Below, one piece after another: positions 49,198 to 64,000 of a stretch of 64,000 bases of DNA. The notes beneath the pieces are model-generated. The model saw only the letters and a program-made list of their open reading frames with translations. It searched no databases and was not told the origin of the DNA. A program made the translations under genes and the position numbers. Positions within the stretch are counted from its first letter, which is position 1. Each line of letters begins with the position of its first letter. The DNA comes from Okapia johnstoni (taxonomy: Eukaryota; Chordata; Mammalia; Artiodactyla; Giraffidae): NCBI GenBank assembly GCA_024291935.2, contig CM044306.1, forward strand, positions 6,659,001-6,723,000, in the 5' to 3' direction.

Positions 49198-49203
49198 ATT
49201 AAA
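49198..49203 (+). terminator. MRPS7: Candidate polyadenylation signal ATTAAA of MRPS7
   Basis: Common variant hexamer about 395 nt after the MRPS7 stop. If used, the MRPS7 and MIF4GD 3' ends overlap by roughly 90-100 bp. No canonical plus-strand AATAAA was seen between 48804 and 49300. Confidence 0.45.
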
Positions 49204-49279
49204 ACCAACTGGAGGAAATACGCTCGGTTCTAAAGTGGTCCTTGTACAGAATGTATAAAAAGCAGTTTCTGCCTGTTAC

Positions 49280-49410
49280 TGCCTGTCCCGTTTGATATCC
49301 CTAAGTGTCCCCATCCATGGCTCTGGGTGCCCATTTTACAGATGGGGAAACAGGCACCAAGATAGCTATTGCACCAATGGTTCCATAGGGCCGTGCTTGT
49401 CAGGAGTTGC
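49280..49410 (+). mobile_element. MIR-like fragment
   Basis: 'cccattttacagatggggaa' is a conserved MIR block. It lies in the MIF4GD 3' UTR region. Confidence 0.45.
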
Positions 49411-49655
49411 CCAGGTCAGAGGTGAGGGGAGAGAAAGGCTGGTGGGACTGTGGGGCAGGTGTGCTTCTGTCTTCCCCAATCCTGGAATCGGAGGGAAGGT
49501 GCTCAGGGCAGGACCGCTGCATTAAGTGGGAAACATCTCGGGTGCTCTTGAAAGTCTGGAAGGGAAGAAGTCTTTGGCAGAGGTGAAGACTCCACTGCCA
49601 GGTTGGGAGGTGGGCAGAAGAAAGGCTGGCGCCGCCGGGGAGGGAGCCTGGAGGC

Positions 49656-52253
49656 CTAATCAGAGACCTCGCTGTAGTAATACTTGTGGGCAGCCGGGGT
49701 GGTCTTCCAGCCGGCTGCCCGGAACTCGATGATCTCCAGCAGCAGCAGCTGGGCCAGGGAGCTGAGGCCGGCTGGGAGCAGGAAGCCATCCCGGATCAGG
49801 ACAAAGAGCTCATCCATGCGCTGTCCGTTCATCTTCTCCAGCTGCTCCCCGACCCGATGCAGCTGCAGCACCAGGCAGTCCACCTGCAGGGGCAGCAGGA
49901 GGTGACCCCAGGCACAGGCCCACCATCACACAGAGCAGCCATTTACTGAGCGCTCGCTGTGTGCCAGGCTCCGGGCTTGGCCTATGCACACGTTTCCCCC
50001 CTTCATCCTCACACGACGCCAGTGGGCACTGCCTCTGCCTCACATGAAAGGAGCAAGCTCAAAGACTTGCTTCAGATCTCTCACCTGGGCCAGGGTGGAC
50101 GCAGGCCCTGTCCCCAAACTGCTTCTCAAGGCCACTTTCCTCCCCCACCGCCCCAGTTTGGTTTCTGGGCCACCAGTATCCACAGCTGCTTTCCTAGTGA
50201 GCCAGGAGGTCCTAGCTGCGCTGTGTTCTGGATAAATCCCAGCCCTAGCGGTCTGTCCTGTAACCCTGACAGGCCGTAAATACCCACACCAGGTTCCTGC
50301 CCCACAAGTGAAAGTCTCCGTGGACGGGGCGGGCATTCCGCATTGAGCCACAGACAGCCCGCCTCCGCAGTCTTCAGGGCCAGGGCCACTCACCTCCTCC
50401 TCCTGGCTCAGGCTGTCGGGCTGGGCCAGCCGGAAGAGGCAGTCGTAGACGGGGTTCACCAGGGCCATCATGGGCATGTTGTTCACCTGCAGGGGGAGAG
50501 CAGGGCCAGAGCACTGGCTTAGTGGTGCAGGAGACAGGTGGGCTGCCTCTGCTGCACGGGGTGTGGCTGGCGGGGCCTCACCCTCAGGTAGTCAAAGATG
50601 TTGCAGATAAAGGTGACGTAGCAGACCCAGCCCTGCAGGGAGCGGGCTCGAAGCTGCTCCCGAGTCTGGTACTCCTGCTGCAGCCTGTTGAGGAGTCCAC
50701 GGCGGAAGACACTCTGGCCCGCTTGCTTGCTCTCTGCCTGTGAGCCAGGGAAAGGGAAGGGCAGTCCTGGGGCCCAAGCTTCCAAGGCCGAGGCCCCTGC
50801 TGTCCTCCTCCTCTCTTGCCTCTGAGGCCAGCCCTTCGAATCTCTGCCCTGCTGGCCTCTGCCCACTTCAGAAGCACCTTCCTCAAAGCGTCTCCCCTTC
50901 TCTACCAGCCCCACCCAACCTGAATGATGGCGTAGCACATGCGTCCTGCTTCCTTGCTGAACACACTGTCCTGCAGAGAATGGTCCACAATCACATTGGC
51001 CACTTTCTCCAAGTCCACGGCACCTGGATCTAGGGTAAAGACAGGTGGGGAGTCTAGAGCTGCTTAGTTATATATGCCTCCACCTGCTTCTAAAGGATTT
51101 GAGGTGTTCACTGATGAGCACTCCCATTATATACTTCCACTGCTGGGAAAGATTCAGGGCAGGAGGAGAAGGGGACGACAGAGGATGAGGTGGTTGGATG
51201 GCATCACCGACTCAATGGACATGAGTTTGGGTAAACTCCGGGAGTTGGTGATGGACAGGGAGGCCTGGCGTGCTGCAGTCCATGAGGCCACAAAGAGTCA
51301 GACGCGACTGAGCGACTGAATTGAATTGAACTGAAAGAGACCAGAAGGGGGAATTCCCCGGAGGTCCAGTGTTTAGGACTCTGCTTCCATTGCAGGGCGC
51401 GCAGGTTTGATCCCTGGTCAGGGAACTAATCCTGAAAGCCATGCAGTGTGGCCAAAAAAATAAATCAGAGAACAGGAAACATCACACAGGAGCAGCTGCA
51501 GCCATGAGCCTCCTGGTGGCCCAATCAGAGAAGACAGGGCTGTGTGGCTGATAAAGAATCAAAGAGCACTCATTTGTTTTAGGACACGTCTTTTCCTGGC
51601 ACTAGGTTGAAGATGGAACAATGACAGCCATTTTACGGAAGAAAGTGTTCTTACAACACACACATGAACCCCTGACAAAAGCGGGCCAGGGAAGGCCTCT
51701 CTGCAGGCTTAGCTTGGCACGCCACAGGCATTGCTAATCGTTTGCTGAGTCAAACTTCTGTCCTGAGTGCTGCAGGAGGGCCTTGGCCCAGGACAGTTAG
51801 TGGAGCTCCTCTGCCAAGCAGAACACTCCATCTTCTGTCCCAAGTTAGGCAGCTCCACATATTCAAGAGAGGGGCTGCAGCAACGCAGAAACCAGGTCCA
51901 GCGTAAGGGGCAAGAACTGGGTTTTCTGTGCCTCACCATCCTTTCCTGGGTACTTTAAAAACACTTTACAATCTGAGGGGTGACTATGATCTATGATTCA
52001 TACTCCCAGATACTGGCCTAAATGTCTTCCAGTTCCAGAATTATGTTGTGGACTCCTGCTCTCAGAAAGTGAAGGGCGAGGGTGGCGTATTCCCAGGCTC
52101 AGCCCAGTCCTCCGGTCCTGTCCCCCTCTCTGGTGCTCTGGAGCCAGGCTCAGGGGGCTCCCCATGCTCACCTTTGAGGGCTGTCTTCAGCAGCTGCTGG
52201 GTCTCTGCATCAAAACACTGGATTTTATACTCCTCTCTACCTGGCTCTCCCAT
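49656..52253 (-). CDS. MIF4GD: MIF4G domain-containing protein (SLIP1), 5 coding exons, 222 aa
   Basis: Small all-helical protein made almost entirely of one MIF4G domain; in mammals it binds SLBP and supports translation of histone mRNAs that lack poly(A) (family knowledge). Coding exons in transcript order: 52172-52253, 50920-51029, 50582-50737, 50394-50486, 49656-49883; total 669 nt, 222 residues, the length I recall for human. The product starts [18 protein letters not shown] and ends KYYYSEVSD. The first coding exon probably extends to 52279 (minus-strand acceptor CCCCAG), giving a 26-nt 5' UTR portion. An upstream non-coding exon in the CpG island is suggested by a minus-strand CAG/GTGGGT donor, with the exon's lower edge at 53198. 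Nothing is truncated. Confidence 0.96.
51131..51340 (+). mobile_element. BovB 3' end fragment in MIF4GD intron 1
   Basis: Sense BovB 3' terminus (gggacgacagaggatgaggt ... ggcatcaccgactcaatgga) ending in the gactgagcgactgaattgaa unit, the module shared with Bov-A SINEs. Confidence 0.85.
51349..51463 (+). mobile_element. CHR-type SINE
   Basis: Sense copy (ttccccggaggtccagtgtt, gtttgatccctggtcaggg), directly after the BovB end. Confidence 0.82.
51464..52171 (-). other. MIF4GD intron remainder, nothing recognised
   Basis: No exon, RNA gene or clear repeat seen in this stretch. Confidence 0.5.
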
Positions 52254-53197
52254 GACTATCCAGCCGCAGCAGCTCTTTACTGGGGTGGGACTAAGGACAG
52301 CACCTGGGTGGGGGGAGAGGCGAATGGAGAGGTCTCAGGTGTGGAGCATGGGGGCAGGACTCCCAGCCCTATGTGTCCTGGATAGGGCTGGGCAGTCCAT
52401 GGCATTCAGTGGTTGGCTGGGTGCCCACCAAGCTTGGCTTTTGGTGGAAGCTGGGCACCAGCCAGGCACCTGCTGCTCAGTTAAAGAATCCTGATAGTCT
52501 CTGGGATTACACGAGTAAAGAGATGAAGGGTGAATGTGTCTGCCCTCCAGTCTGCCTCAGGGTGATTCTCAGCTGATACCAAAGCTGGGGTGGGGTAGGG
52601 TGCACTGAGATGCGGGGGTGGATGCATGGATATCAGACACTTTCCACGCCTGTATAAGACGACCTAGAAGCTACTGGTCCACTACGGCTACCAGCAAGTG
52701 AGAGGGCTGGGGCTCCAGGCTGTAGGCATCTGTCCCAGCAGGGTTCCAAGCCCCTCTCTCCAGCCCTCTTCCTTATGTCAGAGTCCTCAGCCCACAAAAC
52801 CCAGACCAGGGCTGGGGCCGGCCAGAGGGATGGGTGCTACCTTGACTCCCCTTGTACCGGCCAGTTTCTCCCTGGGACGGACTGGTTAAACTGGCCTCCC
52901 GAGGGGCAGAAACCTGGCCCTGCCCTCTCACGACTCTGAGAGTCCTGAGCTCCATTCTGAGCCTTCTTAAGGAGGGGAGAGAGGTGACGTGACCCCCAAC
53001 GGTGGTCCACGCTGGAGTCTCCCCTCCGGACTCGGTGCCTCCCCCTCCGCCCCCGCCCCGGCCAAAGGAGCGGATCTTCAGGGTCTCCAGACCTGGGTAG
53101 CTTTCCTAAGTCCGGAACGCCCTTCCCGGCGGCTCAATGGAGCCCGCCGTCCGGTGTCCCGCGAGCTGTAGGGGTGGCGAGAGAGCAGGGGACCCAC

Positions 53198-53330
53198 CTG
53201 CCGCGCCGGCGCCGCGCCCGCGTGCCCGGAGGCCGCTCGGCCGACATCGTGCGCGCGCCCCGCGTCCGCGGCGCTGCAGGCGGGGTTGCAAGCTGGGCAG
53301 CCGGCGCCTCTCCGCCGCTGAGGTCATTTC
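53198..53330 (-). other. MIF4GD: Probable non-coding first exon of MIF4GD
   Basis: The minus strand shows a strong donor (CAG/GTGGGT, exon edge 53198) inside the CpG island, which could splice to the acceptor at 52280. The transcription start is not visible; the upper coordinate is a guess. Confidence 0.4.
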
Positions 53331-53344
53331 CTAGCGGAGGGGCA

Positions 53345-53416
53345 GGGCGGGGCCTCGGGCGGCGGGGCGGGGCCCCGGGCGGCGGGGCGGGGTCGGGGCG
53401 GGGTCTAGGCGGGGCC
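53345..53416 (+). repeat. Tandem GC-box repeats
   Basis: Repeats of cgggcggcggggcgggg and shorter ggggcgg units; several G-runs of four or more. Confidence 0.85.
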
Positions 53417-54035
53417 GCTCGCGAGCGCCCCCTCCCGGAGCCCCGAAGACGCTGCCCTCGCCAGACGGCCGCCCCAGCTCAGAGGTTCCCGGCGTGGGAC
53501 GGCGCAGAGCGCCCGCGACCCCTGCCCCCACCGCCTCCGTTCGCTCCTCACCTCGTTCGCCTGTCCGGGACCACGCCGGCTCGCGGGCGCTGGGTCGGAC
53601 GTGCTCCTCGACCCGCGTGAAGCCCGCGGTCTTGAGCGGTGGCACCCACCTCGCCCCACCCCGTGCCGGGGCTGAGGTTGAAACGGGGTCAGGAGCCGGG
53701 CCGGGCCCGCGGCGTGGGAGGGGCCTGCGGGGGGCGCGGTCCGCAGCCGGGCGGCCGGCGCGGGGAGCAAGGTGGGAGGGCAGAGCAGACAGCGGGAGGG
53801 GCCGGACCTCACGGACGGTAGGCCCCGGCTCCCTGCCCGACCGCCCCCACCCGAGGTAGAGAAGGCGAGGAAGCCGTCAGGGCGAGATCGAGTTCCACGA
53901 AGCCCCCCCCACCCCACTCCAAGTACAAACGATATTGGTAAAATAAATTGACAATCAATGAACCAGCCCAAGAGAAAGGGGTCCATTTGCCAACTTTTGG
54001 TGCCCCAGGAGTTGGGAGTGACCCTGACACTGAGC

Positions 54036-54238
54036 TTCCTGGGGGGCTCAGATGGCAAAGAATCTGCCAGCAATGCAAGAGACCCGGGCTCAATCCCTGG
54101 GTGGGGAAAGATCCCCTGGAGAAGGAAATGGCAACCCACTCCAGTATTGTTGCCTGGAGAATCCCATGGACAGAGGAGCCTGGCAGACTACAGTCCACGG
54201 GGTCACAAAGAGTCAGACACGACTGATAACACATCCAC
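54036..54238 (+). mobile_element. Bov-tA SINE
   Basis: Sense copy (ctggggggctcagatggcaa ... gagtcagacacgactgataa). Confidence 0.88.
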
Positions 54239-54249
54239 ATCCTGACTGA

Positions 54250-55917
54250 TGGGTGAACAAGCCCTTGGCTCAGTCCGTCTTGGTCTGGGCTGGGGGACAG
54301 GTGTGGGCTCAGTAGCCCAGAGAGGGCCAGGTTGGAGGTCAGCCCTGCGCCAGAGGAAGGCATACAGGAGAGGCTGGAAAAGAACTGTCTTTTCCGGTAG
54401 CTTGGACAAGAAAGATGTGTTGATGGTGATTTCTGTATCCAGGGCTCGCTTCTCCTGGTCACAGAGCTGCCAAAGTGGTCACCAGAAAATGGATCGAGGA
54501 AGAGAACCTCAGCTGCCCAGAAAGAAATCCAACAAGCGGAGAGCTGAAGAGCGTCAAGTTTACTTCCATAGATATCATAAAAAATACATTCAGACAGCAG
54601 CCCCCTTGGGCAGCCACAAGACTTGACTGCCAGACACCCTCCAGCCACACAAGGACCTTCATAATCAGCAACCAAGGGCAGGGAGGCTTCAGGATTCCAA
54701 GTACCAGACCGGAGAGGACACAGAAATGGTGAGAAGGGGCCCAGGACCCCAGGAGAGCCGTGACGCCCACCCACGGCTGCTCCTCGCTGCCGCCTTCCTC
54801 GTCCATCAGCGCAAAGGCTGGAGCTAGAGCCGAGGTGAGGGCAGGGGAGCAGTCCTGCACGGGGCTCCCCCTGCACAGCCAACCTCTAGGGCCATGCTCC
54901 CCAGTGGGTGGTTATTCTGTGATTCTCTCCTTTTGTACCCCTGGCTGTGTCTAGGCAGTGGGTTCCTGTGCCTGGCAACTGCCAGGGCACCAGCTGTGCC
55001 TGCAGCAGGTGGCCTGCTCAACCCCTTCCTGTAGGGATTGCAGAGGATGCACCCAGCTCCATGCTGGACCTAGGAGCTCACAAGCGGGCAGCTGATGCCC
55101 ACTGGCCCAGCTGTAAGCTCCCACCCACTCAGGAGGGCTAACCTAGCCTCCAGCAAAAGAGTGATCCTGGGAGACTGAGGCAGAGGGCTGCTGCCTTTAC
55201 CCACACCCTCGCCCCATCAGCACATCCCCACTGCCGGTGGTGCCACTGGGATCAGCTTTCCCTAGAGGGCCACGGGCTGGGACCAGTCTGGCCTAGGGAG
55301 AGAACAGCCTGAGCGGTGCCTTTATAGACACGGAGATCTGAGTATGATGGAGTTTTTATATAAAGAGACCAATTCAGCTGGATTCTTCCCCTAGAACTAG
55401 AAGCAGAGCTGCCTGAGGGACACAATTGCAGAGCGAAGTAGAATGCAGGGAAGGCAGGGCTCCCTTCCTCCAGCTTTGGGAGGAGGGATGTGATTTGGAA
55501 GGGAAGGTGGAGAGGAAAGACTGCTTTCAGCTTTCATGTCTATTAAATAGGTGGTGGGAGTAAGCCTGGGGAGCAGACCCCTGTAAGGGGCCCAGTCCCA
55601 GCCTCACGCTTACCCTACGGCCCCGCCCAGAGTCAGGAGGGCTCTCTGGGCAGCCAGGGCTCAGATGAGCAGAAGGGCAGCTGCTGTCCCCAGTGTCCGC
55701 CAGACAGAAGACGAACGTCCAGCTCCTCCTGATGGGCCTCCTGGTGCTCTCTCCTGGAGAACCCTGTGCCCTTCCAGTGGAATCCCGATGGCTCTTTGTG
55801 CCTGGGACAGCTGGCCGAGGGAGGGACCAGGCAGCGCCTCTCTGTGCAACAGGAGACTGTCGATCGAGTCTTCTTCCAGGAGGGGAAGACCACAGGCCAC
55901 CCTTCCTGCCCTTGAGG
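54250..55917 (-). other. SLC25A19 3' UTR and MIF4GD-SLC25A19 intergenic sequence
   Basis: Follows the SLC25A19 stop codon. No minus-strand AATAAA or ATTAAA was found, so the 3' end is unresolved; TATAAA-like variants occur near 55321 and 55354. No other gene is recognised. Confidence 0.5.
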
Positions 55918-63348
<7,431 letters not shown>

Positions 63349-63489
63349 CCCTGCCTCTGGCCCATACAACGTCCATCAGCTTCAGGCTAAATGGGAGAGA
63401 CAAAGAGTAAACACCAGAGCAAGTGTTTAGGGTCCCTGCTCACACCTCACTCCCTAGAGCAGCCCTCCCGGACCAACCCCCCAAAGCAG

Positions 63490-63606
63490 ATATCCCTTTT
63501 CTCTCCTTATCCTGCTTTATTCTTCTTTAGAGCACTTATATACTAGACATTGATTCTATACATCTGTTTCTTTCTCTCCTCCCCATTAGAATTCAAGCCA
63601 CATTTT
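63490..63606 (+). mobile_element. L2-type LINE 3' end
   Basis: 'tcctgctttattcttcttta', 'gagcacttatatactagac' and 'attagaattcaagccac' match the L2 3' end. Confidence 0.6.
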
Positions 63607-63639
63607 TGCCAAAGAAAAACAGCAAGATTTACAAATGCT

Positions 63640-63815
63640 CAGTTGGTAAAGAATCCGCCTGCAATTCAGAAGACTTGAGTTCGATCCCTGGGTTGGGAAA
63701 ATCCCCTGGAGAAGGGAAAGGCTACCCACTCCAGTATTCCAGCCTAGAGAATTCCATGGACTGTATAGCCCATGGGGTCACAAAGAGTCAGATATAACTG
63801 AGCGACTTTCACTGT
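63640..63815 (+). mobile_element. Bov-tA SINE
   Basis: Sense copy (gctcagttggtaaagaatcc ... gagtcagatataactgagcg). Confidence 0.87.
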
Positions 63816-64000
63816 ACCATCATATAGAGAATAGGGGGAAAGTCTGCAAGGACGCACACACCCGACAGGTTGGTGAGGTTACCTCTGGGGGGAGGGTTGG
63901 CAAGGGAAGAGGGAGGGCAGATCTCCCTTTTTCTACATGGATTGAATTCATTATGCCCCGCCCCGCCTCCCAAGCCCCAGCTAAAACTAAACATAAAATG

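Larger units (their letters stand above)
52990..53830 (-). promoter_or_regulatory. MIF4GD: CpG-island promoter of MIF4GD
   Basis: A strongly CpG-rich stretch upstream of MIF4GD with many GGGGCGG (Sp-type) boxes between 53341 and 53416 and a minus-strand CAG/GTGGGT donor ending a probable non-coding first exon at 53198. Borders are approximate. Divergent plus-strand transcription is possible. Confidence 0.75.

Noticed and set aside
53174..53620. 148-codon plus-strand ORF opposite the MIF4GD promoter
   Set aside because: CpG-island composition explains it. A divergent non-coding transcript is possible but not shown by sequence.

Overview
The window is nuclear DNA of a ruminant, most likely a bovid. 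It is densely seeded with ruminant-specific retroposons: BovB (RTE-type) LINE segments, Bov-tA and BovA2 SINEs, and many tRNA-Glu-derived CHR-type SINEs. Five interrupted protein-coding genes with GT-AG introns and CpG-island promoters share the sequence. Their order and identity, NUP85 (+), GGA3 (-), MRPS7 (+), MIF4GD (-), SLC25A19 (-), match the human 17q25.1 block, whose cattle counterpart I recall as chromosome 19. All five identifications come from splicing exons by eye and comparing the products with remembered families; no search was run.

Layout. 1-4,700 is repeat-rich sequence upstream of NUP85 (BovB, SINEs, L1 remnants). A CpG island at about 4,830-5,480 drives NUP85, whose 19 coding exons run from 5,327 to 30,888 and encode 656 residues; its 5-kb first intron holds a rearranged antisense BovB. 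GGA3 lies tail-to-tail with NUP85 (stop at 33,156, start at 45,640; 17 coding exons, 717 residues). GGA3 and MRPS7 are head-to-head, with start codons 318 bp apart in one CpG island. MRPS7 (45,958-48,803; 5 exons, 242 residues) then converges on MIF4GD (49,656-52,253; 5 coding exons, 222 residues), whose promoter island is at about 53,000-53,830. SLC25A19 (55,918-63,348; 6 coding exons, 318 residues) follows on the same strand as MIF4GD; its 5' untranslated exon(s) lie beyond the window.

The genes are housekeeping genes with no shared pathway: a nuclear pore Y-complex scaffold (NUP85), a trans-Golgi clathrin adaptor (GGA3), a mitochondrial small-ribosomal-subunit protein (MRPS7), an SLBP-linked translation factor (MIF4GD) and the mitochondrial thiamine pyrophosphate carrier (SLC25A19). 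All five reading frames close without frameshift or premature stop, so none looks broken.

No new biological system is evident. The points most worth checking are structural or RNA-level: a stop-free 288-nt GGA3 intron (exitron-like), an in-frame extension of NUP85 exon 9, a 90-bp inverted duplication inside a BovB copy, serial retroposition into one target site, a (TG)15 tract abutting a splice donor, a facing Bov-tA pair, the GGA3/MRPS7 shared promoter, and a 357-codon ORF upstream of MIF4GD.
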